DNA of 64,000 nt from Bacillota bacterium. GTDB lineage: Bacteria > Bacillota > Clostridia > Christensenellales > Christensenellaceae. Position numbers and translations under genes: made by a program. Below the pieces are notes generated by a model. The model made no database searches. It had not been told where the DNA came from and saw only the letters and a program-made list of their open reading frames with translations. Location of the stretch: contig JAEWMJ010000018.1 in NCBI GenBank assembly GCA_023393165.1, positions 1 to 64,000 on the forward strand. The letters are read 5' to 3'. Below, piece after piece: positions 41,813 to 50,931 of this stretch. Each line of letters begins with the position of its first letter. Position 1 is the stretch's first letter.

Positions 41813-42763
41813 ATGGATTTATTATCAACAATTAAAGGCTCAAATATGGAAAACTTTTTCCCAGCGGGCTGGGATTTAAAAAAGATTGACCAATGCTGCT
41901 CGCACAAAGCGGAAGAAGTATACGACAGACAGGATTTTTGGCATAAAGACTTTAACCCTGTTATGGCGGACGACGCCACCGTATTTGCAATGATGATGGG
42001 GCATAAAATAGCGCTCACAATCAAACAGGCAAAAGAAAAAGGGAAAAAGCTGGCGCTGATACTGCCGGTAGGCCCCATGGGCATGTACCGGTGGGTAATT
42101 TATTTCCTGAAAGAGTGGAATATAGACTGCAAACACGTTTACGGGTTTAATATGGATGAATGGGCGGACAGTGAAGGCAATACGCTTGCGCCCGAGGTAA
42201 AAGGATCGTTCCAGCAGGCAATGGAACAGACTTTCTACGGACCGTTAGGCGAGCTTTCGGTACCAGAGTCCCAGAGAAACTTTGCAACAAAAAGTAATCT
42301 GCCGACGTATGAAGAAAAGATAGCGAAAATTAAAGCGGACGGCGGAGAACTGGTGACCGTATTTGGTATCGGAAGGGTATTTCATATCGCGTTCTGGGAA
42401 CCGCATTTTGCAGCAGAATTCGCATCTGAAAAAGAATGGAAGGAGCCGTGCTACAGGCTTGGCGCAAAACTGCATCCGCTGACGATCGAGCAGAACGCGC
42501 TGCACAGCTTCAGAAGCAGAACAACGCAGGTGCCTGCATTTGCAAATACCATCGGACCGGGATTGTTCCTGAAGTCTGACAGCATCATAGGAGGCTGTGA
42601 CGGCTGCTACGACAGGGATATGATGTGGCAGGGAATGTCTCTTTGGACAACGCTGCGTTATGGACCAACGATGTGGATACCATCCAGCTTTATGCCCACA
42701 TTGCCGGGAACGCTGTTCTTTATCAAAGAACTGGCAGGCCCGCTTGAACCGGAATGCAATTAA
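41813..42763 (+). CDS. NagB-like deaminase/isomerase with altered active site
   Basis: A protein of about 316 residues related to glucosamine-6-phosphate deaminase (NagB) and 6-phosphogluconolactonase. It keeps the FNMDEW sequence near residue 112 (general base Asp of NagB), and FGIGRVFHIAFWEPH near 182-196, equivalent to GIGxDGHIAFNEP. The NagB Asp of G-x-D-G-H is replaced (R-V-F-H), while His and Glu are kept. The ends differ: a long C-terminus ending PLEPECN. So it likely deaminates or isomerises a related, perhaps unphosphorylated, amino sugar. Start ATG 41813 follows GGAGGAAGG; the frame opens upstream. 20 bases after the deacetylase gene. Confidence 0.78.
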   Translation: MDLLSTIKGSNMENFFPAGWDLKKIDQCCSHKAEEVYDRQDFWHKDFNPVMADDATVFAMMMGHKIALTIKQAKEKGKKLALILPVGPMGMYRWVIYFLKEWNIDCKHVYGFNMDEWADSEGNTLAPEVKGSFQQAMEQTFYGPLGELSVPESQRNFATKSNLPTYEEKIAKIKADGGELVTVFGIGRVFHIAFWEPHFAAEFASEKEWKEPCYRLGAKLHPLTIEQNALHSFRSRTTQVPAFANTIGPGLFLKSDSIIGGCDGCYDRDMMWQGMSLWTTLRYGPTMWIPSSFMPTLPGTLFFIKELAGPLEPECN

Positions 42764-42785
42764 CTGCTGAATAGACTCGACTGCA

Positions 42786-42845
42786 ATGAAGATGCTATCG
42801 TGTTTTCGAAACAGCTGCGCAATGAAAATACGGTAGCATTTTCAT
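42786..42845 (+). promoter_or_regulatory. Long imperfect hairpin between nagB-like and epimerase genes
   Basis: ATGAAGATGCTATCGTGTTTTC pairs with GAAAATACGGTAGCATTTTCAT (four mismatch or wobble positions over 22) across a 16-base loop. No T-run follows. Probably an mRNA-processing or partial-termination element that splits expression of the operon. Confidence 0.5.
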
Positions 42846-42893
42846 AGGTATATGAGAATATTTTTTCACAAAACAATGAAAAGGCGCGGGATC

Positions 42894-43733
42894 ATGAGAA
42901 AAATACTTATTTCAAACAACAACGGATTAACGGGCGCCGTATTCCCTGATTACGGCGGGATGCTTGCGGGACTCGAGTTTCGCGGGAAAAAAATTCTGGC
43001 TTATGACGAAGAACAGATGATACTTTCGCCATTGCTCTTCGGCGGGAATCCGGTGCTTTTTCCCTTCCCAAGCAAGACAAAGAACGACAGCTATCTGATA
43101 GAAGGAAAGGAATACCATATGCCTTTTCACGGATTGGTGGTAAACGCGGCGTTTTCTGTGGAAGAATGCTCGGAAAACAGCGTCCGGCTTTCGATTACAA
43201 ACAGTGAAACCAATCTGAAGGAACATTATCCGTTTCAATACCGCCTGGGTTTAAAATATACCCTGCTGGAAGACGGCGTAAACCTATCTGCGACAGTTGA
43301 GAACCGCTCTGACCGGAAATTGCCGCATTATTTTGGCTGGCATTTCTATTTTGCAGCATCTGATAAAACCAAACTGGAGTTAAAGATCCCCATGAAGCGC
43401 TATATTGACTATACGGACGGACAGACAAAAACGAACAACAGCGCTCAGGATCTGTGCGTGAAAACGGATTATGTGTTTTATGACAAGACAGGCGCTATGA
43501 TTGAGATGATAAACCATGCGGACGGATACCGCGCGGAATTGATTTCAGACGAAGTTTTTGAAGTCGCGACAGTCTGCACGCGGTTTGACGGTAAAATCTG
43601 CGTGGAGCCGTGGATCGGACTGCCTGATTCCATCAATTCGGGAAAATACGTGCAGTGGGTGGATCCGGGTATAAAGGAAACATACGGTACAACAATCAAG
43701 CTGTACGATCTGGATGAGGGATTTAAGCCATGA
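42894..43733 (+). CDS. Aldose-1-epimerase-like protein
   Basis: A 279-residue galactose-mutarotase-fold protein of the aldose-1-epimerase/glucose-6-phosphate-epimerase group. Typical pieces: LTGAVFPDYGGMLAGLEFRGKKIL near 9-32, GGNPVLFPFPSKTKNDSY near 53, MPFHGLVVNAAFSV near 78 (catalytic His), and the C-terminal CVEPWIGLPDSINSGKYVQWVDPG with the catalytic Glu of E-P-W. It interconverts anomers or is a C-1 modifying enzyme for the imported sugar. ATG 42894 follows AAAGGCGCGGG. It overlaps the next gene by 4 bases (ATGA). Confidence 0.83.
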   Translation: MRKILISNNNGLTGAVFPDYGGMLAGLEFRGKKILAYDEEQMILSPLLFGGNPVLFPFPSKTKNDSYLIEGKEYHMPFHGLVVNAAFSVEECSENSVRLSITNSETNLKEHYPFQYRLGLKYTLLEDGVNLSATVENRSDRKLPHYFGWHFYFAASDKTKLELKIPMKRYIDYTDGQTKTNNSAQDLCVKTDYVFYDKTGAMIEMINHADGYRAELISDEVFEVATVCTRFDGKICVEPWIGLPDSINSGKYVQWVDPGIKETYGTTIKLYDLDEGFKP

Positions 43734-44758
43734 AATATCTTCAGGGAAAAGAATACTTTGATTTTAAAATACTGGATGGAGAAATAAGGGAGCCGGGGGA
43801 AAACGAAATCCTGGTACGTGTAAACGCCTGCGGCGTTTGCGGGTCGGACGTTCATTTGCTCAAGCGATCCAAGGAATATGTTCCGCTTGGACACGAAATT
43901 TCCGGCGTTGTTGCCGCGGTTGGAAAATCAGTGACTGTTGCCGGAATAGGGGACACGGTGATAGTGGAAGATGTAACGCTTTGCGGCGTATGCGAAGACT
44001 GTAAAAACGGGAATATGCATTTGTGCAAGAACATGTATAACCTCATGGGACAGTCGGGCATGGGGGAATACCTTGTTGTCAGGGAAAATTCAGTGGACCG
44101 CTATTGGGATATGGATCCGGTTTCCGCCAGCCTGACCGAACCGCTGGCTGTCGCGCTGAATACCTTTTTTGCGGCAGATCTTCCGCCCGCAGGAAACATT
44201 GTGATTTACGGGATTGGGGTTCTTGGGATTATGTGCGCACGACTGGCACGGTATTTCGGCGCGTCCAAAATAGTATGCGTCGGTTCGAATCCTGACAGCA
44301 ACCGCAACAAGGCGCGCTGCGCCGCAGCCCTGAAGATGGGAGCCGACGCTGTACTTTATGAAAACGTAAATGATGCCGAATCTGATATAGTAAATATATT
44401 CGGCGGGCGGAAAGCCGACGCGGTTATCGTTACATCACCACCAAAAACGCTGCTCCGCGCCATTAAAAAGGCAAAATACGGCGCAAAAGTTGTCGTGATA
44501 GGCCTTGAATTTTCAGGCGGCGCCAAGGTTGAAATTGATCTGGACGGGCTGATATTCAATAAAAATGCGATCATTCCGGTTCTCGCGGAGCCTGCTAAAA
44601 ATTTTCCGCTCAGCATAAAACTTCTTCAGTCAAAAGTTGTGGACGCCAGTCTGCTGGTAACGCATACCTTCACTCTGGATGATGCAAGATATCTGCGTGA
44701 ACTTTACACAAACGATGAACCTGTGATAAAGGCGGTGCTGGTTAATGGTAATATATAA
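43730..44758 (+). CDS. Zinc-dependent alcohol/polyol dehydrogenase (MDR)
   Basis: A 342-residue medium-chain dehydrogenase of the sorbitol/threonine dehydrogenase type. Catalytic zinc ligands: CGVCGSDVHLL (Cys near 38) and GHEISG (His-Glu near 61-62). Structural zinc Cys cluster: CGVCEDCKNGNMHLC near 88-102. NAD-binding Rossmann part: GIGVLGIMCARLARYFGASK near 165-184. Ends with FTLDDARYLRELYTNDEPVIKAV. Probably oxidises a hydroxyl of the sugar after epimerisation. The 4-base overlap with the epimerase gene shows translational coupling. Confidence 0.88.
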   Translation: MKYLQGKEYFDFKILDGEIREPGENEILVRVNACGVCGSDVHLLKRSKEYVPLGHEISGVVAAVGKSVTVAGIGDTVIVEDVTLCGVCEDCKNGNMHLCKNMYNLMGQSGMGEYLVVRENSVDRYWDMDPVSASLTEPLAVALNTFFAADLPPAGNIVIYGIGVLGIMCARLARYFGASKIVCVGSNPDSNRNKARCAAALKMGADAVLYENVNDAESDIVNIFGGRKADAVIVTSPPKTLLRAIKKAKYGAKVVVIGLEFSGGAKVEIDLDGLIFNKNAIIPVLAEPAKNFPLSIKLLQSKVVDASLLVTHTFTLDDARYLRELYTNDEPVIKAVLVNGNI

Positions 44759-44787
44759 GAGATTTTAAGGAAAAAGAGAGTAAATGT

Positions 44788-45942
44788 ATGGCAAAAAATA
44801 AAAATTCCAATTTTGTTCTTTTCATGCTGCTGTCGCTTTATGCGCTGGCATTAACCGCGTTGTCGCCGGTAGTGGCTGAAGTATCCAAACAACTGCCGGA
44901 TATAGACGCCGGACTGATTTTTACCATGACTTTTGCAGGCTTTATCTGTTTTGCCCTGGTCGGGGGCAGGGCCGCAAATAAAATAGGCAAGAAAAAAGTA
45001 CTTTTATTTGCGCTTTTGTGCCTGATCCCCGCTTTCCCGGCATTTGCATTTTCTAAAATACCGCTATTAAGTTACGTATCGGTCTTGCTGATCGGCGGAT
45101 GCGGAGGGATAATTGAAAGCCTGGCCGCAGCATTTTTGGCTGACAACAATCCCAGGAATCCGGATTATTATGTGAACGTAAGCCATATATACTTTGGCAT
45201 AGCAGCGATCGGAGCTCCGCTGCTTGTTTCCTGGATGATTTCCAGAGAAATCAATTATGCGTTATATTACGTATTTTTATCCGCTGTTTCTGCAGTGCTT
45301 ATGTTTGTGCTCATGGGAACCAGGTTTGAGCATGATGGAAAAGCGCCCCCAGAGAGTTTCAGGATGAGCTCGTTTTTAAAAGAAAAAGGGTTTATTCTCA
45401 TATGCGCCGCGCTCCTGTGTTATACCGGCGCCGAGGTAGCGGCCTGGGGATGGCTGTCTTCAACGCTGCAGTTCCAGAGCGAGTTCAGCGTGATGCAGGC
45501 CGGAGTTGCGGTTTCGCTGTTTTGGACCGCTATGACCGCCGGAAGACTGCTGTGCGGCAGGATGCTGAAGTTTTATCCGGCGAAGAGGCTCTTGGCTGTG
45601 CTGGGCGTTGTGTCGGCTGTTGTTAGTTTTGCGATGGCGTTCGCAAGCGGGGTGTTTATGGTTTACTGCATGGTTGTTTTATTGGGACTTGGATGCTCAA
45701 GCATGTTCCCGTTCCTGAATACCTATGGAGCCGCGCAGTCCAAACTGCCCACAGGATCTTCGTATTCCATACTCATGGTTTCAGGAGGCCTTGGAAGCAC
45801 GTTTATACCCTATTTGGTAGGAGCGGTTGAGAAATCGGATTACTCCATGTATTCAAATTATATTTTTGTCGCATTATTTGCAGCCGTCGTAATATGCGTT
45901 CTGGCTGCGGGAAGGTTGGCTGCGGCAGATAAACGAAATTGA
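44788..45942 (+). CDS. MFS transporter
   Basis: A 384-residue transporter with twelve membrane segments. MFS motif A-like sequence between segments 2 and 3: GGRAANKIGKKKVLLFALL near 62-80. Later GGLGSTFIPYLVGAVEKS near 332. It lies between the dehydrogenase and URO-D-like genes in the same operon, so it exports a product or imports a related compound. It resembles the second MFS gene (52996-54225), suggesting a common subfamily. Confidence 0.83.
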   Translation: MAKNKNSNFVLFMLLSLYALALTALSPVVAEVSKQLPDIDAGLIFTMTFAGFICFALVGGRAANKIGKKKVLLFALLCLIPAFPAFAFSKIPLLSYVSVLLIGGCGGIIESLAAAFLADNNPRNPDYYVNVSHIYFGIAAIGAPLLVSWMISREINYALYYVFLSAVSAVLMFVLMGTRFEHDGKAPPESFRMSSFLKEKGFILICAALLCYTGAEVAAWGWLSSTLQFQSEFSVMQAGVAVSLFWTAMTAGRLLCGRMLKFYPAKRLLAVLGVVSAVVSFAMAFASGVFMVYCMVVLLGLGCSSMFPFLNTYGAAQSKLPTGSSYSILMVSGGLGSTFIPYLVGAVEKSDYSMYSNYIFVALFAAVVICVLAAGRLAAADKRN

Positions 45943-45956
45943 AAGGAAGAACTTCA

Positions 45957-46964
45957 ATGAACGCAAAACAAAGAGTAATGGCCAGAATCGGGGGTCAAAT
46001 GAGCGATAGGATACCAAACCTGAATATTCTTATGCTGTTTGCCGCAAAAGAGATCGGCGTACCGTTCAGCGAATATGTAACTGATTATAAAAAACTTGTT
46101 TGGGGAAATATTGCCTGCGCGCAAAAATACGAAATAGACTGCGTAACGACAATGTCAGATTCCATGCGCGAGCCTCACGATATGGGAATGAAGGTGGAAT
46201 ACCCCTGCGACGATGTTCCGTTTGAGAAAGAACCGCTGATATTGGATCCGGGGGACCTTCTTAAAATAAAGCCCGTCAAGCCCGGAGACGGACGGCGGAT
46301 GACGGACAGCCTGCGTGCAATTGAGCTTTACAAAAAGGAATTGGGAGACGAATATCCAATAATCGGCTGGGTGGAAGGATGCTTTGCGGAAGCGGCCGAC
46401 ATACGGGGAGTGAGCAGATTTTTAATGGATTTATGCGACGATGAACAGGGATTTGTACGCGATTTGCTGGATCTTTGCCTTGAGCAGGAATCCATGTTTG
46501 CGCTGGCGCAAATTGAAGCCGGGGCGGACATTATAGGCGTTGGCGATGCGATCGCTTCAGTGGCGGGGCCGAATTTGTACCGCGATATGGCGCTTGAATA
46601 TGAAATAAAGCTTTTAAAGACAATCAGGGAAGCCGGCGCCAAGACAAAACTGCATATCTGCGGCAATATCAAACCATTTTTAGCAGATATTCCTGCTTCG
46701 TTATGCGATATTATTGATCTGGACTGGATGGTGCCTCTTGACGAGGCAACACGCCTGCACGGTGGAATTTCATGCCTGAGCGGCAACTATGACCCGGTAT
46801 CCGTAATATTGCAGGGCACCCCGGAAATTGTGGATCATGCGGTCCGGGCGGCAGCGCAGAGCGGTAATCATAAGTATATAAGCTCTGCGGGATGTGAAAT
46901 TCCAAAGGACACCATGGAGGAAAAACTGCTGCAGGTTTCAAATACGCTTACGTTGCTGAGTTAA
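45957..46964 (+). CDS. Uroporphyrinogen-decarboxylase-family protein
   Basis: A 335-residue URO-D-superfamily protein of the kind found in methyltransferase (MtaA/CmuA-like) and catabolic clusters, not in haem synthesis: there are no other haem genes here. Visible: MNAKQRVMARIGGQMSDRIPNLN at the start, TTMSDSMREPHDMGMKVEYP near 62-81, and KLHICGNIKPFLADI near 225-239, with the H-x-C zinc pair. Likely demethylation or another C-S/C-O step on the substrate. Start ATG 45957, with AAAGGAAG upstream. Last gene of the cluster; terminator at 46982. Confidence 0.83.
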   Translation: MNAKQRVMARIGGQMSDRIPNLNILMLFAAKEIGVPFSEYVTDYKKLVWGNIACAQKYEIDCVTTMSDSMREPHDMGMKVEYPCDDVPFEKEPLILDPGDLLKIKPVKPGDGRRMTDSLRAIELYKKELGDEYPIIGWVEGCFAEAADIRGVSRFLMDLCDDEQGFVRDLLDLCLEQESMFALAQIEAGADIIGVGDAIASVAGPNLYRDMALEYEIKLLKTIREAGAKTKLHICGNIKPFLADIPASLCDIIDLDWMVPLDEATRLHGGISCLSGNYDPVSVILQGTPEIVDHAVRAAAQSGNHKYISSAGCEIPKDTMEEKLLQVSNTLTLLS

Positions 46965-46981
46965 TGTAAAAAGTATGGAAT

Positions 46982-47013
46982 AACCGGCAATCCTTGAAGG
47001 AAGCCGGTTTTTT
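46982..47013 (+). terminator. Intrinsic terminator (CCGG-type stem), end of the operon
   Basis: AACCGGCaaTCCTT-g-AAGGAaGCCGGTTTTTTAT: the stem pairs fully, with a T-run. Confidence 0.9.
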
Positions 47014-47191
47014 ATATACGGATTCTATAAAATCCAATACTGCTGTTTTCAAGCTGTTGCATCCGGATTGTTGCGCTTGTATTTCATTGTGAATTGAGAT
47101 ATAGTATTTTTATAAAAAGTAATATTTTAACATTATTTTTGTTATCTTTTGAAATCTCTCTTCGATTTTTGAGCGCGGGGGGTCGCTGCTG

Positions 47192-49687
47192 TTGCAAAGC
47201 AAGTATACAATCAATGAAACGCTCGATACCATGCGTGACGGATTTTTCGCTGTTGACCGTGCATGGCGTTTTACTTATCTTAACCGCCGCGCCGCAGACA
47301 TTTTAAAAAAGAACCCTGAAGAACTAATGGGAAAAGCGATCTGGGAGGAATGCCCGGAAATTAAGGGGTCGGATATTGAACGCGCTTGCCGCCGTGTGAT
47401 GGAGACGGAGATTGTCCAGCGTGTTACCATAGAGGCCGCCGGAGAAAAATGGTACGAGACGATCATTTATCCTGCAAACGAAGGAATATCTTTTTATCTC
47501 CTGGATGTATCCGAACAAAAGCGAATGAAGATAGTTCTCAACGGAAACGGGGCTGAGACGGTTCTTCGGGAAAGCCGCAGGCGTCTTGAAGACGAACTTT
47601 CCGGAGCCAGGCTGCTGCTGAAATTATGCAGGAACGCGGAGTGTACGCTGAAGGAAAACGATCGTATTTGCCGGACTCTTTTTGACAATAATCAGGATGG
47701 TTTTGCCCTGATAAAAATTATATACGACGAAAAAGGGAAACCAGCGGATTCCATAATATTGAAAGTAAACCGGGCGTTTGAATTGCAGACAGGACTTCAG
47801 GGTTCGGATATTGTGGGAAAGAGAATAAGAGAATATGCTCCAATTTTTGAACAGGAATGGCTTGAACTGCAGGATCAGGTTGTAAAATCAGGCGAAACCA
47901 GGAACTTTGAAATCTACCGGAAGGAGGTTAACAAATGGTATGACGTATTTATGTTTCCCTGCGCGGTTGATACTCTCGGGGAGCTTTTCAGAGATATTAC
48001 AGAGAAAAAAAGAATAGAAAAGAATCTTGAGGAAAGCGAACAGCTTTACCGTACTCTGTTTGAAAATACCGATGAAGGATTTATTCTTTTTGAGCCGGTT
48101 TTTAATGAATCAGGCAGGTGTATTGACCTTATTCCGCTGAAAGCCAACAAAGCTTACCATCAGCATACCGGTATCACAATGGAGGAAGCATTGGCAAAAC
48201 CGGTAAGCGTGCTGATGCCCTGTCTGGAACAAACATGGCTTGATATATACGGGAATGTAGTTAAAACAGGAAAGCCTATCAGATTTGAATCATATAACCA
48301 TAATACCAACAGATGGTTTGACGTACATGCATTTCCTTTCAAACCGGAGCAGGTCGGTGTTTTCTTCAGTGATATATCCAAGCGCAAAAGAGCTGAAAAA
48401 AAATTGCAGCAAGAAGAAGAACGCAAAGCATTTCTATTAAAGTTATGCGATTTATTGAGGCGGCTTGCAAATCCGGCTGAAATCCAAGGCGAAGCCGCAA
48501 GACTGCTGGCAGAGTTTCTGCATGCGGACCGCGCATACTTTGCGGAAATAAGCTGCGATGAATGCTATGGACTGATCAGAAGCGATTACGTTCGTTACGG
48601 AGGGCCGCATGTTACCGGCCTTTATAAACTGGAGGATTTCGGTTCATCGGTGGAGCTTACGAGGAATGGCCCGCTCGCAATATCCGATATCAGCAAATCC
48701 GTTCTTTTGACTTCGCAGGAAAAAGAGGCTTATGCCGCTGCGGGCGTCAGGGCCATCGTGTATGCGGGGCTTTTCAGAGACGGAAAAAGAGTGGCTCATT
48801 TCGTTGTAAACCAACCTTCGCCCAGAAAATGGACGTCGTTTGAGATATCTCTTGTGGAAGAAACCGCTGAACGCACGTGGACTGCAACTCGTTACGCCCG
48901 GGTATTGGCTGAATTGTATGAGTCGCAAAAACATTCTTTGGCCTTGGTAAAACATTTGCGGCAGACGGACAGAAATAAAAATGAATTTCTGAATGCGCTG
49001 TCCCATGAACTCAGAAATCCGCTGGCTACCATAGCGGCAGGTCTTTCGCTGCTTGACCTTTCGGATGATAAGGATAAAATATATGAAGCAAAGGAAATCA
49101 TGCGGCGGCAGATTGATCAGCTTTGCAGGCTTGTTGACGAACTGCTGGATCTCACGCGCATCAATAACAATAAAGTAAAATTAAAAAAAGAACAACTGGA
49201 ACTTACTGATTTTGTCGTATCCGTAGCGAATGATTTTAAAGCTCTCTTTGATCAGAAGGGCATAGTCCTTGAAACCGAAATATCTGACAAACCAATATAT
49301 CTGGAAGCGGACCCTGTACGGCTGACGCAGATTATCGGTAATCTGCTGCATAATGCGTTTAAGTTTACACCGGAAGGCGGGAAAACAGTTTTAAAAACGG
49401 CAGCGGAAAAAAATGAAGCTGTAATCACCGTTCTGGATAACGGAATAGGGATTGATCCCGGAAGTATAGAGGACATTTTTGACCCCTTAATGCAGGCCGG
49501 ACGCTCTTCGGACGCAAGCAAGGAGGGATTGGGACTGGGACTTTCTATCGTCAGGGAAATCGCTCAACTGCACGGCGGAAGCGTAAACGCAAACAGTGAA
49601 GGCCCGGGAATGGGGTCGGCTTTTACCATCCGGCTGCCGATTGGCATAAAAGAGCGAAAAGAGCCTGGGAATACCGCCAATATATGA
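47192..49687 (+). CDS. Multi-PAS sensor histidine kinase with GAF domain
   Basis: An 831-residue soluble kinase with no membrane segment. Order: PAS (about 1-105, KYTINETLDTMRDGFFAVDRAWRFTYLN), PAS (about 160-275), PAS (about 280-395; both with a FENTDEGFILFEPVF- or DGFALIKIIYDE-type start), GAF (about 410-560), HisKA with the phospho-acceptor H605 in NEFLNALSHELRNPLATI, and HATPase_c with the N-box NLLHNAFKFTPEGG near 717, DNGIGIDPGSIEDIFDPLMQAG and GLGLGLSIVREIAQLHGG. No receiver domain and no regulator gene beside it. Start TTG 47192 with a G-rich ribosome binding site. Confidence 0.88.
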   Translation: MQSKYTINETLDTMRDGFFAVDRAWRFTYLNRRAADILKKNPEELMGKAIWEECPEIKGSDIERACRRVMETEIVQRVTIEAAGEKWYETIIYPANEGISFYLLDVSEQKRMKIVLNGNGAETVLRESRRRLEDELSGARLLLKLCRNAECTLKENDRICRTLFDNNQDGFALIKIIYDEKGKPADSIILKVNRAFELQTGLQGSDIVGKRIREYAPIFEQEWLELQDQVVKSGETRNFEIYRKEVNKWYDVFMFPCAVDTLGELFRDITEKKRIEKNLEESEQLYRTLFENTDEGFILFEPVFNESGRCIDLIPLKANKAYHQHTGITMEEALAKPVSVLMPCLEQTWLDIYGNVVKTGKPIRFESYNHNTNRWFDVHAFPFKPEQVGVFFSDISKRKRAEKKLQQEEERKAFLLKLCDLLRRLANPAEIQGEAARLLAEFLHADRAYFAEISCDECYGLIRSDYVRYGGPHVTGLYKLEDFGSSVELTRNGPLAISDISKSVLLTSQEKEAYAAAGVRAIVYAGLFRDGKRVAHFVVNQPSPRKWTSFEISLVEETAERTWTATRYARVLAELYESQKHSLALVKHLRQTDRNKNEFLNALSHELRNPLATIAAGLSLLDLSDDKDKIYEAKEIMRRQIDQLCRLVDELLDLTRINNNKVKLKKEQLELTDFVVSVANDFKALFDQKGIVLETEISDKPIYLEADPVRLTQIIGNLLHNAFKFTPEGGKTVLKTAAEKNEAVITVLDNGIGIDPGSIEDIFDPLMQAGRSSDASKEGLGLGLSIVREIAQLHGGSVNANSEGPGMGSAFTIRLPIGIKERKEPGNTANI

Positions 49688-49730
49688 ATTGGGGCGGCTG
49701 ATGGCGTAAATTCATATTGAAGGCCGCTTA

Positions 49731-49850
49731 TTATTTTACAGGCGGCACAATATCGGGTTTTTCCTGCGGCTCCGGATTTTTTGCAGGTTTGATTTCTGGA
49801 TTTTTTTCGGGCCCTATTTCGGGATTTATTTTATCGTAATTTCCGGTCAC
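49731..49850 (-). CDS. 39-residue Pro-rich protein
   Basis: A small gene. GTG 49850 follows AAAGGAGAACCTAAA at ideal spacing; an upstream ATG lies inside the ribosome binding site. The protein is Pro/Glu/Lys/Asn-rich, with repeats of NPEIGPEK, NPEIKPAK, NPEPQEK: a regular eight-residue unit. It has no membrane part. It lies just downstream of the NifU-like gene start on the other side and probably belongs to the minus-strand NifU-like transcript. Function unknown. Confidence 0.5.
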   Translation of the reverse strand: MTGNYDKINPEIGPEKNPEIKPAKNPEPQEKPDIVPPVK

Positions 49851-49921
49851 TTTAGGTTCTCCTTTCATTTATTATCCGTGAACCCTGCCTTTTTGCAGAA
49901 GCCGGCAGGTGTGATTCATTC

Positions 49922-50668
49922 TTATTCCTTGCGGGGATCAATATACTTTACGGCGTCATCATACCGGCCGTATATACCTGTATTGTCTTTTATGGCCTTG
50001 TTTGCCTCCACGCCCCCTCGGATAGCGTCCAGCATCTTTCCAAGACGTATAAATTTATATCCTATCACTTCGCCGTTATTATCCAGGGCAAGGCTGGTTA
50101 CGTATCCTTCAGCCATCTCCAGATAGCGGACACCTTTTTTTCTTGTAGAGAACATTGTTCCCACCTGTGAACGCAGCCCTTTGCCCAGATCCTCCAGGCT
50201 TGCGCCTACCAGCAATCCGCCGCCGGAATAAGCGGTCTGTGACCTACCGTAAATAATCTGCAGAAACAATTCGCGCATGGCGGTGTTGATCGCATCGCAT
50301 ACTAGATCTGTATTGACTGCCTCCAGTACTGTTTTTCCCGGCAGGATTTCCGCAGCCATTGCAGCTGAATGAGTCGATCCCGAACAGCCGACCGTTTCCA
50401 CCAAAGCCTCTTCGATAATGCCGGATTTTATATTCAGCGTCAGTTTGCATGCCCCCTGCTGGGGCGCGCACCAACCCACACCGTGTGTCAGGCCGCTTAA
50501 ATCCCTGATTTCTTTTGAGTAAACCCAGTTCCCCTCTTCCGGAATTGGGGCGGGACCATGTTCCGGTCCTTTTTTGACGCACTCCATTTCTTCCACTTCT
50601 TTTGAGTATTTCATCTCTCCGGCTTCCTTTAAACTGTCAAATTCTGAAACTTCTTTTTCGCACTTCAT
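49922..50668 (-). CDS. NifU-like iron-sulfur cluster scaffold protein
   Basis: A 248-residue protein. The core (about 60-160) resembles the NifU/IscU N-terminal scaffold, with conserved Cys residues (GVGWCAPQQGACKLTLNI near 70 and ETVGCSGSTHSAAMAAEILPGKT near 97), then AINTAMRELFLQIIYGRSQTAYSGGG. The last about 80 residues form a Firmicute-specific extension (GTMFSTRKKGVRYLEMAEGYVTSLALDN). Such proteins assemble or deliver Fe-S clusters; the exact client is unknown. GGAGG upstream of ATG 50668. The unusual N-terminus is charged and may be an extension. Confidence 0.75.
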   Translation of the reverse strand: MKCEKEVSEFDSLKEAGEMKYSKEVEEMECVKKGPEHGPAPIPEEGNWVYSKEIRDLSGLTHGVGWCAPQQGACKLTLNIKSGIIEEALVETVGCSGSTHSAAMAAEILPGKTVLEAVNTDLVCDAINTAMRELFLQIIYGRSQTAYSGGGLLVGASLEDLGKGLRSQVGTMFSTRKKGVRYLEMAEGYVTSLALDNNGEVIGYKFIRLGKMLDAIRGGVEANKAIKDNTGIYGRYDDAVKYIDPRKE

Positions 50669-50931
50669 ACTTAATAACCTCCGGTTTTAGCAAAACTTAG
50701 TTTGTTCATATTGCGGAAAAAATATTAATATTGCTTAAGAACGGGGTTCCCTCGGAGATTTATATAAATTATTCGGGATTACGGTTTACTTGAGCCGTTT
50801 GGTATAGTATATTTATTCCAGCGGATATATGAATTGTTTTTTCTTGATCCGCAAATCCAAGCATATTATAAAAATCCAGTCCTTTTGAAAAATGGAAGCT
50901 TTATATTTATAAAAGATTTGGGAGAGACGCT

